Made by a program: the position numbers and the translations under genes. A stretch of DNA of 64,000 nt from Antarctobacter sediminis (GTDB taxonomy: Bacteria; Pseudomonadota; Alphaproteobacteria; Rhodobacterales; Rhodobacteraceae): the NCBI RefSeq assembly GCF_019218285.1, contig NZ_JAHUZG010000001.1, positions 310,001 to 374,000 on the forward strand, written 5' to 3'. The notes under the pieces are model-generated. The model ran no database searches, was not told where the DNA came from, and saw only the letters and a program-made list of their open reading frames with translations. Positions 53,652 to 62,457 of this stretch are shown one piece after another (position 1 is the first letter of the stretch; each line of letters starts with the position of its first letter).

Positions 53652-54143
53652 TCACGAGGGTGCGGCGTTCATCAGTTCCTCGATGAAGAAAGCGAGAAAG
53701 GCACCGCGCCCGGTGACGCCGGCCTTGCGATAGATCGCCCCCAGATGCGTCTTGACCGTGCCTTCGGCATTTCCGCGCAACCGGGCGATTTCCGGGATCG
53801 CCAGCCCCTTGAGCGTCAGCATGGCCACGTCCTGTTCCGCGGGGGTGAGGCTCCATTTTCCGAAATGCTGGGTCACCACGTCGTGAAAGGCCCCGGCGGC
53901 AAGGCTCAGCTGCTGTTCCAGATGGGCCTCGCGCCGCAGCATGGATTTGAGCGTGCGCACCTCAAAGGCAACGGCGGCGATCAATACGATGGCGGCAATG
54001 GTTTCCACGATGAAATGCCAATGCGTGACCGGCGGCCAGCCCAGTTCGATTCCGTCCGAAAGCACATCGAACAGAAAGAAGGCTGCGCAGAGAGACTGCG
54101 CAGCGATCAGGGCAATCAGGGGCAGGGGGGCCTTGTCCGTCAT
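53652..54143 (-). CDS. Membrane-anchored LuxR-type regulator
   Basis: A 163-residue protein with two transmembrane helices (about residues 8-26 and 44-62) and a C-terminal LuxR/GerE HTH (99-150; LTPAEQDVAMLTLKGLAIPEIA, GTVKTHLGAIYRKAGV). A short coiled linker (63-85) joins them. A DNA-binding domain fixed to the membrane suggests it senses something there. Its ATG overlaps the cytochrome b stop (ATGA), so the two are coupled. Confidence 0.88.
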   Translation of the reverse strand: MTDKAPLPLIALIAAQSLCAAFFLFDVLSDGIELGWPPVTHWHFIVETIAAIVLIAAVAFEVRTLKSMLRREAHLEQQLSLAAGAFHDVVTQHFGKWSLTPAEQDVAMLTLKGLAIPEIARLRGNAEGTVKTHLGAIYRKAGVTGRGAFLAFFIEELMNAAPS

Positions 54144-54685
54144 GGCTCCAGTCGTACCGTGTCCGGCACGGTTTTGACACCCGTTACCATGGCACGGGCC
54201 AGATTGATCCCGGTCCTGCGGCTTTCCCAGAGAACGGCGGCCACATGGACCACGACAGAGATCTCGGCCCAAGTGACCAGCGCCTCGTGCAGGGATTCGA
54301 CCCAATCGACGCCCCAGAACAGGGAGGTCGTCATCATGTATCCGCTGGCCGAGATCCCGATCAACACGGCGATCAGGTTAAAGATCATCAGGGCGCCCAA
54401 GGGCGAATGCCCCAAATGCGCAGATTTACGGCCCGTGGCCATGTCCATAAGCTGTCTTCGCAAGGTGCGCCGCCGAGGGGCAAAGCTGTGGAACCGTGCC
54501 GTCTTTGGGCCGATCAGGCCCCAGATCAGGCGCAGCACAACCAGCGTCCCGACAGCGTAGCCGATCCAGATATGCAGCGCGCTTTCGGGGTCAGTCAGCA
54601 AGGTATTCAAAAGGAACAGCCCCGCCGTGCTCCAGTGAAAGACGCGTAAGAACCGGTCCCATACGTGATGTTCCGTCATCACCAA
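54140..54685 (-). CDS. Cytochrome b561-family protein
   Basis: A 181-residue four-helix di-heme cytochrome b. Candidate heme histidines are His17 (FHWS), His38, His93, His133 (SLHEAL) and His147 (VVVHVAAV). It moves electrons across the inner membrane. The gene lies between PepSY and LuxR-type genes; start may be 54685 or 54679. Confidence 0.9.
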   Translation of the reverse strand: MVMTEHHVWDRFLRVFHWSTAGLFLLNTLLTDPESALHIWIGYAVGTLVVLRLIWGLIGPKTARFHSFAPRRRTLRRQLMDMATGRKSAHLGHSPLGALMIFNLIAVLIGISASGYMMTTSLFWGVDWVESLHEALVTWAEISVVVHVAAVLWESRRTGINLARAMVTGVKTVPDTVRLEP

Positions 54686-54740
54686 TCTCCTGTGATGTGC
54701 ACCCGGCTCTGCCCGTGACAGGCAAAGCCGGGCCGACCGG

Positions 54741-55001
54741 TCAGTCGTCGTTTTCGCTGTCGGTGATGTTCAACTCGGCGTCGAGCGTCAGTTCAAGGTG
54801 CTGGCCGTCTTTCAGGGCATAGACCTCGATCTCGCCGTCTTCGGCTTCGATCTTGCGCACTTCGTAACCCTGTTGGGTCAACAGCTGAGTGATCTCGGCC
54901 TTGCGGTCGGCATCCGGCGTGACGTCAGTTTCATCGGAGGAGGCGAAAAGCGGCAGGGCGATCAGCCCGGCGAGCGCGGCGGCAACAAGGGTACGTGTCA
55001 T
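54741..55001 (-). CDS. PepSY-domain periplasmic protein
   Basis: An 86-residue protein: signal peptide to about residue 20, then a single PepSY domain (ITQLLTQQGYEVRKIEAEDGEIEVYALKDGQHLEL). PepSY modules often accompany b-type cytochromes. First gene of the three-gene operon. Confidence 0.88.
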   Translation of the reverse strand: MTRTLVAAALAGLIALPLFASSDETDVTPDADRKAEITQLLTQQGYEVRKIEAEDGEIEVYALKDGQHLELTLDAELNITDSENDD

Positions 55002-55176
55002 GGTTGGTCTCCTGTCTGGCGCCCCACGGAATTGCGGGGCGTGACAGGCAGATGGGCGGTGTCGCGCCCGACGGACATCGGCCCAAAGCCGTGGATCAGG
55101 CACACTGCGACTTTGGTTTAGGTCTGAAATCGCGGGATTTTCGGGCGCCCTGGATCGGGCACGCCGAAATCGGGGA

Positions 55177-55635
55177 TCAACGTGCGCGGATCGCCAGAAC
55201 GAAGAGACCGGCAATCGCAGCTGAGGCAAAGACGTTGTAATTCGCCATGGACAGGCCGAACATCTGCCACGGGATCTGGTCGCAGGGCACCATGGGCGCG
55301 TTCATGATCGCTTCCATCGCTTCTTCGGGCGACAAGCCTTCCAGCGCGGGGGCGCTACAGCTTTTCAGCCCGTCCCACCACTGGCGTTCGACACCGCTGT
55401 GAAAGATCCCGATGACCGAACTGGACAGAGCCGCCAGAGCGCCGAGTCCCAGCAGGATACGGTTTGGCACGAACAGTGCGACAACGCCGAAAATCATCGC
55501 GCCTACATGGCCATACCGCTGCCAATAGCACAGCTGGCAGGGCAACAGGCCGCGCACGTACTGGAAATAAAGTGCGCCCAGCAAAAGCCCGGCAGATCCA
55601 AGAATGCCAAGAAGGGTCAGCAGTCGGCGGTTCAT
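55177..55635 (-). CDS. dsbB: Disulphide bond formation protein DsbB
   Basis: A 152-residue four-helix DsbB-type protein that re-oxidises DsbA using quinone. CxxC is PCQLC (Cys33, Cys36) and the second redox pair Cys93 and Cys118. Start ATG 55635; an upstream in-frame ATG at 55665 is possible. Confidence 0.92.
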   Translation of the reverse strand: MNRRLLTLLGILGSAGLLLGALYFQYVRGLLPCQLCYWQRYGHVGAMIFGVVALFVPNRILLGLGALAALSSSVIGIFHSGVERQWWDGLKSCSAPALEGLSPEEAMEAIMNAPMVPCDQIPWQMFGLSMANYNVFASAAIAGLFVLAIRAR

Positions 55636-55722
55636 GACAACCTCAAGCGTTGTTTCGTCATTCACAGGTGCCGCAGGCCAAAAGGCGACGCAAGCCCAAA
55701 GACCCCGATGCCAGCGTTGTGA

Positions 55723-56337
55723 TCAAAGCCCCAGCCAGGTCTTGATCAGGCTGGCCAGTGTCGCCCCGGCCAGAACAAGCGTCGCGATCCACACGGTGCC
55801 CAAGGCGCTGCCGACCAGAACCAGAATTCCGTCGCGCTGAAGCAGGCCCATGGCCACCAGGACCACGGCAAATCCGGGGACGGTGTTGGTGCCGGGCAGC
55901 GGCACGAGGATGGAGGCGCTGAACAGGACCAGGGCGATTCCGATGATCCGGTCCAGCGGCGGGCGCGTCAGGGCACCCAGCCTCGGGCGGCTGACTGCCT
56001 CGATCCGGCGCAGCCAGGGGCTGGCGCGCCGCGACAGCGATTCCAGTCCGCTGACAGAAACGGTCCGCTCTCCGAGCTTGCCGGGCAGCCAGGGAACCTG
56101 CCGTCCCAGCAGGATCTGGAAGGACACGAACATCAGCGGCAGCGCCACGACCTGCGGGATGCCATAGAGAAAGGGAATGCAGCAGGGCAGGGCAAGGATC
56201 AGCAGGAACAGGCCAAAGGCCCGTTCGTGCAGTTGTCCTAACACCCAGGTGAGCGTCACGTTTTCGCCTTCGGCATCCGAGGCCAGTGCCGCAAGCCGGT
56301 CCGAGATTGCCGCATCCGTTTGGTTCAGAGGGGTCAT
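55723..56337 (-). CDS. exoD: ExoD-family protein
   Basis: A 204-residue ExoD homologue, an inner-membrane protein tied in rhizobia to exopolysaccharide and alkaline tolerance. Typical features are LPCCIPFLYGIPQVVALPLMF and LVPLPGTNTVPGFAVVLVAMGLL, with four to five hydrophobic helices. No exopolysaccharide cluster is near. Confidence 0.88.
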   Translation of the reverse strand: MTPLNQTDAAISDRLAALASDAEGENVTLTWVLGQLHERAFGLFLLILALPCCIPFLYGIPQVVALPLMFVSFQILLGRQVPWLPGKLGERTVSVSGLESLSRRASPWLRRIEAVSRPRLGALTRPPLDRIIGIALVLFSASILVPLPGTNTVPGFAVVLVAMGLLQRDGILVLVGSALGTVWIATLVLAGATLASLIKTWLGL

Positions 56338-56516
56338 CCAGCACTCTCCTTGAGTTTCAGACCGAGCTGTTTTCCCGCTAACAGGTCACGTTGCGGTAGG
56401 CCAGCGTCCGACCGTCGCACCTGGCAAGGCCGCAGGAAAAATCGTCTCTGAATGGCAAAAACGCAGCGCCAACTCCGCTTGCCCCCGTTCGCGGCCCTGT
56501 GTATAGGAACCTTCGG

Positions 56517-56600
56517 GCCCAAGTGGCGGAATGGTAGACGCAGGGGATTCAAAATCCCCCGCCTTCGGGCGTGCCGGTTCGAGTCCGGCCTTGGGTACCA
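56517..56600 (+). tRNA. tRNA-Leu(CAA)
   Basis: An 84-base tRNA with the acceptor stem GCCCAAG / CTTGGGT, anticodon stem-loop GGGGA-TTCAAAA-TCCCC (anticodon CAA), a long variable arm, TGCC-GGTTCGAGT T-arm and encoded CCA. It reads UUG. Confidence 0.95.
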
Positions 56601-56726
56601 AAGACTTGCGGATGCGCTGGCCCGGCGCATCATGGCGGTCAGACAGCTGGAGGCGCAGCGGCGCGTTCCGTTCACCGTCTGAATTCGAGGACCATGATGG
56701 CCGCATGATGACCGGTAGCTGAGGAT

Positions 56727-57170
56727 TTAGTCCAGCGGCGGGCCTGTAAAGGTCAGATGATGCCGTCTGCCTGCTTCGACGATGGCGGGCATGTCCTCGG
56801 TGATTGCGAATTGCCCTGCCGCCATCTCTGCGAAGAAACGTTCAAAGCCTCCGGGCGTCAGAATGACGAGATGGCGCGAGGGTGCCTCCCCGATGACTTT
56901 GAATGTGTGTTCGCTGCCCCGCGGGACAAAGGCGCTTTGCCCCGCGTGCAGGACGGTTTCCACCCCTTCCAGCCAAAGCCGGCACGCACCGGTGAGGATC
57001 ACAAAGGTTTCGTCCTCATTGTGGTGAATGTGGCGTGGCGGGCCGCTGTCGACCGGCGAGAGACTGTCCACGATGGACATGGTGCCTCCGCTGTCTTCGG
57101 AACTGAGGATCGTCTTGTAATAGACACCGTGCCAATGGATCGCGGCGTCATCTGTCATCAGGTCTTTCAT
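56727..57170 (-). CDS. Cupin-domain protein
   Basis: A 147-residue single cupin. Metal ligands are likely His47, His49, Glu53 (HIHHNEDE) and His88 (GSEHTF). The ATG at 57170 follows AAGGA; the upstream frame overlaps the divergent LysR start. The 112-base divergent region contains a perfect 16-base palindrome. Confidence 0.85.
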   Translation of the reverse strand: MKDLMTDDAAIHWHGVYYKTILSSEDSGGTMSIVDSLSPVDSGPPRHIHHNEDETFVILTGACRLWLEGVETVLHAGQSAFVPRGSEHTFKVIGEAPSRHLVILTPGGFERFFAEMAAGQFAITEDMPAIVEAGRRHHLTFTGPPLD

Positions 57171-57197
57171 CGTTTCATGTCCTTGTCTTGGCGTGAA

Positions 57198-57213
57198 ACG
57201 AAAGCGCTTTCGT
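57198..57213. promoter_or_regulatory. LacI-type palindrome
   Basis: ACGAAAGCGCTTTCGT is a perfect 16-base palindrome with the same AAAGCGCTTT core as the aglE operator, 28 bases upstream of the cupin start. Confidence 0.5.
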
Positions 57214-57281
57214 TGACCTGATCCTAGGACACGTGCAGCATATCCATCAAACCGGTAAATCTTATACGGGCTATCGATGCT

Positions 57282-58214
57282 GTGAATTTCCTGACCTTCG
57301 ATTTGAACCTGCTCAAGGTTCTTGACGCCTTGTTTCGCGAAGGGTCGACCACGCGGGCGGGCGATCGTCTGGGCTTGTCGCAATCGGCGGTGTCCTCGGC
57401 GCTGACCCGGTTGCGCCACGCCCTTGGCGATCCGTTGTTCGTGCGACAGGGAAACCGCCTTGTCGCCACCGAATTCGCCGAAGGATTGCGGCACAGCCTG
57501 CCGCAGGAACTGGAACGCCTAGAGGCGCTGCTGTCGCCGCCGGGCGCGTTTGACCCGTCGACCGCTCAAGGCGGTTTCAAGATTTCGGCAACGGATTTCA
57601 TGGCCGAGATGCTGATGCCCCGGCTTGGGGCCTTGTTGAATGCCAAGGCGCCGGGGCTGACGGCCCAGCTGGTTGATCTGGTGCCATATGACTATCTTGA
57701 CAGCCTTGAACGCTATGACGCGGATCTGGCCTTGATCCCCGACAGGGACCTGCCTGCCTGGATCAGTCGGGAACCCTTGTTCCGGTCTTCTTTCGTCGTG
57801 GTCGCCCGGGCCGGAAATCCCGGCATCCAAGGGCTGACGCCCGGTGAGGTGATGCCTTTCGAAAGGTTTTGCGCCCTGCACCACGTGATCTTTTCGCCCG
57901 AAGGCAATCTGAGCGCCATGGGCGACGCTGCCTTGGCCAAGGTTGGACGCAGTCGAACGGTGGCCATGACGGTGCCCGTCTTTTCCGGGGTGTGCCGGGT
58001 TGTCAGCGGCAGCGACCTGATTGCCCTTTTGCCGGTGCAACTGGCCCGCACCGTCGAAGCCGCCTATGGGCTGCAACTGTTTCAGCCGCCAATGCGGATA
58101 GATCCCGCGCTGATCGTCGGGATATGGCACAAACGGGCGGATCGTTCTCCGATGGCAGCCTGGATGCGGGACCAGATTTTCGATCTTCTCAGGCCGCTGG
58201 ATAGCATGGCCTGA
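57282..58214 (+). CDS. LysR-type transcriptional regulator
   Basis: A 310-residue LysR protein of the NodD-like group (FDLNLLKVLDALFREGSTTRAGDRLGLSQSAVSSALTRLR). It begins with GTG at 57282. It is divergent from the cupin gene and upstream of the ABC operon, with a 279-base gap; its target is not clear. Confidence 0.88.
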   Translation: MNFLTFDLNLLKVLDALFREGSTTRAGDRLGLSQSAVSSALTRLRHALGDPLFVRQGNRLVATEFAEGLRHSLPQELERLEALLSPPGAFDPSTAQGGFKISATDFMAEMLMPRLGALLNAKAPGLTAQLVDLVPYDYLDSLERYDADLALIPDRDLPAWISREPLFRSSFVVVARAGNPGIQGLTPGEVMPFERFCALHHVIFSPEGNLSAMGDAALAKVGRSRTVAMTVPVFSGVCRVVSGSDLIALLPVQLARTVEAAYGLQLFQPPMRIDPALIVGIWHKRADRSPMAAWMRDQIFDLLRPLDSMA

Positions 58215-58493
58215 CCGGGTTCCATGAGCCGCTGGAAGGACGCAACCGCTGGATCCGCGGTGCATGGGTGTTGACATTGCATCATTCGGGCTTCCTCATA
58301 GAGCCCGGCATTGATGCCCAAGTTTCAGGCTTCGCACCGTCGATCAGCCCAAAACAGCGACAGAAAGCCTTGTCCGCTACGTTTCGCGGTGATGTTGTCG
58401 TCTTTTGGCTGGCTGGTCCCGGTACGGATGATCTGCTTGGAGCACAGGCCGAAACGAGGCCCCGCAGAGGGCCGTTCAACAGTGGAGAACGTT

Positions 58494-59327
58494 ATGAAAC
58501 ATGTATTGACGGCAACGACCGCCATCGCCCTGACCCTGTCCAGCGTGGCACCTGCTTTTGCGAAATGCTCGAACGACACCTGGAACAAGGTGATGGAGCG
58601 GGGCACGCTGGTTGTAGGAGTGAAAGCCGACTACAAGCCTTGGGGCTTTCGCGATACCGACGGCAATATCGTCGGAATGGAAATCGACATGGCGCAAGAC
58701 GTCGCTGACAAGATGGGCGTCAACCTTGAACTGGTGGCCGTGCAGTCTTCGAACCGGATGCAGTTTCTGGAGCAGGGCAAGATCGACCTGATGATCGCCA
58801 CCATGTCCGACCGGCAGGACCGCCGTGACCTCGTCGGGATTGTCGGCCCGAACTATTACACTTCCGGCACCAACATGCTGGCCCCCAAGGCGCTTGGGCT
58901 GACCGATTGGGAGGAACTGAAAGGCAAGCCGGTCTGTGGTAAGCAGGGCGCCTTCTACAACCAGATCGTCGAAGAGCGTTACGGCGCGCAGATCGTGGCC
59001 TTTACCGGCAACGCAGAGGCAAAACAGGCCCTGCGCGACAAGAAGTGCATCGGCTGGGTCTATGACGACTCCTCCATCATGGCGGATCTGGCGTCGGGTC
59101 AGTGGGACGATTTCGAAATGCCGATGCCGACCGAGGATGACAACCCATGGGCGCTGGCCGTGCCGAAAGCCGAGGAAAACTGTGTCTTCGGTCGCTTCAT
59201 GTCCGGCATGCAGTACCAGTGGCACCAGGACGGCACCCTGATCGAGCTGGAAGAAAAGTGGGGCATTCAGCCCACCAGCTATCTGGCCAAGCAATCCGAC
59301 CGGTTCAGCGACTGGCTTGCTGAATAA
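58494..59327 (+). CDS. Polar amino-acid ABC transporter substrate-binding protein
   Basis: A 277-residue family-3 binding protein with a signal peptide (about 23 residues, ending PAFA) and the RGTLVVGVKADYKPWGFRD start plus GMEIDMAQDVADKMG. It feeds the following permeases and ATPase; the amino-acid ligand is not decided by sequence. Start ATG 58494. Confidence 0.92.
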   Translation: MKHVLTATTAIALTLSSVAPAFAKCSNDTWNKVMERGTLVVGVKADYKPWGFRDTDGNIVGMEIDMAQDVADKMGVNLELVAVQSSNRMQFLEQGKIDLMIATMSDRQDRRDLVGIVGPNYYTSGTNMLAPKALGLTDWEELKGKPVCGKQGAFYNQIVEERYGAQIVAFTGNAEAKQALRDKKCIGWVYDDSSIMADLASGQWDDFEMPMPTEDDNPWALAVPKAEENCVFGRFMSGMQYQWHQDGTLIELEEKWGIQPTSYLAKQSDRFSDWLAE

Positions 59328-59428
59328 ACCCGTCCGACGGGACCCAAGGACGAAATCCAAAGGTGTCGGCCCCCGTGGCCGGCACCCGATGGGGTCGTCT
59401 GCGTGACTAACGCCAACCGGGGGCGCGC

Positions 59429-60184
59429 ATGCTGGACATGTTCACGGAGTTCTTCCGCCAACTGGCCGAAGACCATCCGCGGTGGAACTTCATCTTCTTC
59501 TATGAAGAGCGACAATGGGACAAGGTCGTCAGCGGGCTGTGGCTGACGGTAAAGCTGTCCGTGGCCTGTGTGATCTTTTCGGTCATCATCGGCATCGTCG
59601 GGGCCGCCATGCAAGGGGCCAACAGCCGCTGGGTGCGGGGCATCGTGAATGGCTACATCCAGTTCTTCCGCAACACGCCGCCTTTTGTGCAGTTGTTGTT
59701 CTTTTACTTCGCGCTTGGCCGGTTCACCCCCACCTACAGCCCGGACGGCTGGCTGGAAGTGCCGATCATCACCAACGTCGGCTGGGCGATCATTTCGCTG
59801 TCCTTCTTTGCCGGGGCCTTCAACGTCGAGATCTTTCGCGCCGGGGTCGAGGCTGTACCGAAATCCACGCAGGAGGCGGCTGAGGCCTTGGGGTACAAGC
59901 GGCTTCAGATCTATCGCTACATCGTCTTGCCGCTGGCCCTGCGCGTGTCGATCCCGGCGCTGAACAACAACCTCGTGAATCTGGTCAAGACCACCACGCA
60001 GGCCTTTGTTATCGCGGTGCCGGAACTCTTGTACCAGTCGATCACCATATGGAACGATTTTCCCTCGGCGCAGAACCCGATGATGCTGGTGCTGTTTTTC
60101 AGCTATCTTGGGTTGGTCGGGATCCTCGTCATGGGCATGAACAAATGGGAACGTTCGATGCGCATCCCCGGATACGGAGGCTGA
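59429..60184 (+). CDS. Polar amino-acid ABC transporter permease
   Basis: A 251-residue HisMQ-type permease with EAA loop EAAEALGYKRLQIYRYIVLPLAL. About five helices; FFRNTPPFVQLLFFYFAL is typical. Starts 101 bases after the binding protein. Confidence 0.92.
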   Translation: MLDMFTEFFRQLAEDHPRWNFIFFYEERQWDKVVSGLWLTVKLSVACVIFSVIIGIVGAAMQGANSRWVRGIVNGYIQFFRNTPPFVQLLFFYFALGRFTPTYSPDGWLEVPIITNVGWAIISLSFFAGAFNVEIFRAGVEAVPKSTQEAAEALGYKRLQIYRYIVLPLALRVSIPALNNNLVNLVKTTTQAFVIAVPELLYQSITIWNDFPSAQNPMMLVLFFSYLGLVGILVMGMNKWERSMRIPGYGG

Positions 60185-60185
60185 C

Positions 60186-61076
60186 ATGAGCATTCCCGGT
60201 CTCACCGCCCCCGCAACCACCGACATGCCGGTGATGCATTCCTTCAAGGCGCGCTACCGTGCGCCCTCTCAGATCGGGTTTTCCCAATGGATGGCCTCGA
60301 TCCCGCTTTGGGCCATTCTGGGTGTCTGCCTGATGCTGGCGCTTTGGCCGGTCATGGCTTTGGCCCAGACCGCAACAGAGGATCTTGACCAAGGGCCGAT
60401 CGCATCGCTGCTGCGCTGGATCCCTTTCATCGTCTTGCAGGGGTTCGTCTTTACGCTGATCATCAGTTTCCTGACCATGGCGCTTGGGACGGTGCTGGGC
60501 GTCTTTCTTGGGCTTGGGCAACTGTCCCCCCTGCGTCCGGTGGCATGGCTGTCGATGGTCATCACGCAGATCTTCCGCAACTCGCCCTGGCTGGTGCTGT
60601 TGTTCATCGTGATGCTGTCCTTCCCGTTCGAGATCGTCATCGCGGGCGTCATCATTCCGGTGCCCGACTGGTTGAAGGCGGTGATCGGGCTGGCGCTGCC
60701 GGTTATGGCCAATATCTCGGAAATCGTGCGAGGGGCGGTGAATTCTGTGCCCACGGCACAGTGGGAAGCCTCGGAAAGCCTTGCCTTCACCCGCCGCCAG
60801 ACCCTGTTCCAGATCATCCTGCCGCAATGCATCAAGCGCATGATCCCGCCGTGGATGAACTGGTACGCGATCCTGACCATGGCCACGCCCATCGTGTCGA
60901 TCCTTGGCGTCGAAGAGGTGCTGAACCTGACCCGTCAGGCCATCGAGGCCGAAAACAACCGCCCGGAATTGCTGGTGCCGTTCTACGGCTTCGTGCTGGC
61001 GATCTTTTTTGTCTATTGCTACCCGATCGCGCGCTGGACCGTCCGTCTGGAACGTCGCTTCGCGGTCAATCTCTAA
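60186..61076 (+). CDS. Polar amino-acid ABC transporter permease
   Basis: A 296-residue second permease, starting one base after the first permease stop, with EAA loop EASESLAFTRRQTLFQIILPQ and FRNSPWLVLLFIVMLSFPFE. A longer N-terminus includes an extra helix. Forms the heterodimeric channel. Confidence 0.92.
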   Translation: MSIPGLTAPATTDMPVMHSFKARYRAPSQIGFSQWMASIPLWAILGVCLMLALWPVMALAQTATEDLDQGPIASLLRWIPFIVLQGFVFTLIISFLTMALGTVLGVFLGLGQLSPLRPVAWLSMVITQIFRNSPWLVLLFIVMLSFPFEIVIAGVIIPVPDWLKAVIGLALPVMANISEIVRGAVNSVPTAQWEASESLAFTRRQTLFQIILPQCIKRMIPPWMNWYAILTMATPIVSILGVEEVLNLTRQAIEAENNRPELLVPFYGFVLAIFFVYCYPIARWTVRLERRFAVNL

Positions 61077-61089
61077 CGGAGGCGCCAAG

Positions 61090-61836
61090 ATGGCCTGGAC
61101 CCCGGACCAACCGATCGTATCGCTCAAGGACGTTCACAAGAGCTTTGGCGACCTGCAAGTTCTCAAGGGCGTCAGCCTTGAGGTGATGAAAGGAGAGGTG
61201 ATCTGCATCATCGGCCCGTCTGGGTCGGGCAAGTCGACGCTGATCCGCTGTATCAATGCGCTGAACGACATTCAGCAAGGGTCGATCACCGTCGAAGGCC
61301 AAGAGGTGCATGATCCCAAACTGGACAAGCTGGAGCTGCGCAAGAAGGTCGGCATGGTCTTTCAGCAGTACAACCTGTTCCCGCACAAGACCGCGCTGGA
61401 AAACGTCATGATGGCGCCGATCAAGGTGTTGGGCGAAGACAAGTCCGAGGTCGAAACCCGCGCCCGCGCGCTGATCAAGAAGGTCCGGCTGGAAGGCAAG
61501 GAAAACAGCTATCCCGGCGAATTGTCCGGCGGACAGCAACAGCGGGTCGCGATTGCGCGGTCGCTGGCCATGCGGCCCGACGTGATGCTCTTTGACGAGG
61601 TGACGGCGGCGCTGGACCCGGAAACGGTGAAAGAAGTGCTGGTGACGATCAAGGATCTCGCCGCCGAGGGCATGACCTGTATCCTTGTCACCCACGAGAT
61701 GGGCTTTGCCCGCGAAGTGGCCGACCACATCTATTTCACCGACAAAGGCGTCATTGTTGAACACGGCCCCCCGGCCACGTTCTTCGACAGCGCGTCGGAT
61801 CCAAGGACCAAGGAATTCCTCAGCCAGATCCTGTAG
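61090..61836 (+). CDS. Polar amino-acid ABC transporter ATPase
   Basis: A 248-residue GlnQ/HisP-type ATPase. Walker A GPSGSGKST, Q-loop VFQQYNLFPHKTALENV, signature LSGGQQQRVA, Walker B MLFDEVTAALDP (Val replaces the usual Pro) and VTHEMGFAREVAD. ATG 61090 lies 13 bases after the permease stop. Confidence 0.95.
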   Translation: MAWTPDQPIVSLKDVHKSFGDLQVLKGVSLEVMKGEVICIIGPSGSGKSTLIRCINALNDIQQGSITVEGQEVHDPKLDKLELRKKVGMVFQQYNLFPHKTALENVMMAPIKVLGEDKSEVETRARALIKKVRLEGKENSYPGELSGGQQQRVAIARSLAMRPDVMLFDEVTAALDPETVKEVLVTIKDLAAEGMTCILVTHEMGFAREVADHIYFTDKGVIVEHGPPATFFDSASDPRTKEFLSQIL

Positions 61837-61976
61837 GCGGACACTCTGCTGCAAGGCTGACCGTGCGGACCGCTGCTTTGTCCTGCAAAGCGCAGGCACG
61901 GCTGCGGTGGTGGGCCAGCCCATGTGTGTTGACTTGAGCAACAGCGGTCATGGTTTGTCTGTGCGGATAATTGTCA

Positions 61977-62004
61977 TTGCCAATGTCAACTTGACATCTA
62001 TAAT
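61977..62004 (+). promoter_or_regulatory. marR promoter with internal palindrome
   Basis: TTGCCA (61977-61982), 16-base spacer, TATAAT (61999-62004). The spacer contains ATGTCAACTTGACAT (61983-61997), a perfect 15-base palindrome. The -10 ends 6 bases before the ATG. Confidence 0.65.
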
Positions 62005-62010
62005 GGCATT

Positions 62011-62457
62011 ATGAAAGCGAAGAACCTTTATGAAATCGTCTGGACGTCGCGGCCTTTGATGCAGGCTGCGGAGGCGTCGGTAGAGCAGGGACTGGTTGGC
62101 ACCGGTCTGACCGTACGTATGCGTGCCGTGTTGGAGGTGCTCAGTGCCCATGGCGACCTGACCGTGCCGGATATTGCGGCTTGGCTGGAGATCAAACGGC
62201 AGTACGTTCAGCTGATGGTGAATGAGACACTGGCGTCGGGGTTCACCGAACAACACCCGAACCCGCGGCACAAAAGATCGCCTTTGTTGCGTCTTACTGA
62301 CAGCGGTCGGTACGTGATCGCCAGCGCTATGTCCAAAGAATTGGAGTTGATGGAACAGATTGGTGCCGACCTCGCGGAGGAAGAAATTGCAACCGCTCTG
62401 AGGATCGTGCGTGCGGTGACAGCGAAGCTCAAGGCGCAAAACGGAGATGTTCAATGA
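62011..62457 (+). CDS. MarR-family transcriptional regulator
   Basis: A 148-residue winged-helix MarR protein (VPDIAAWLEIKRQYVQLMVNETLASG as recognition region, then the PNPRHKRSPLLRLTDSG wing). No SD precedes the ATG and the -10 box is 6 bases away, so it is probably leaderless. Its stop overlaps the hydrolase start (ATGA). It probably represses its own operon via the palindrome in its promoter. Confidence 0.9.
   Translation: MKAKNLYEIVWTSRPLMQAAEASVEQGLVGTGLTVRMRAVLEVLSAHGDLTVPDIAAWLEIKRQYVQLMVNETLASGFTEQHPNPRHKRSPLLRLTDSGRYVIASAMSKELELMEQIGADLAEEEIATALRIVRAVTAKLKAQNGDVQ

Noticed and set aside
56517-56600. tRNA-Leu as an integration site for a mobile element
   Set aside because: No integrase, and I see no second copy of its 3' end in the window.
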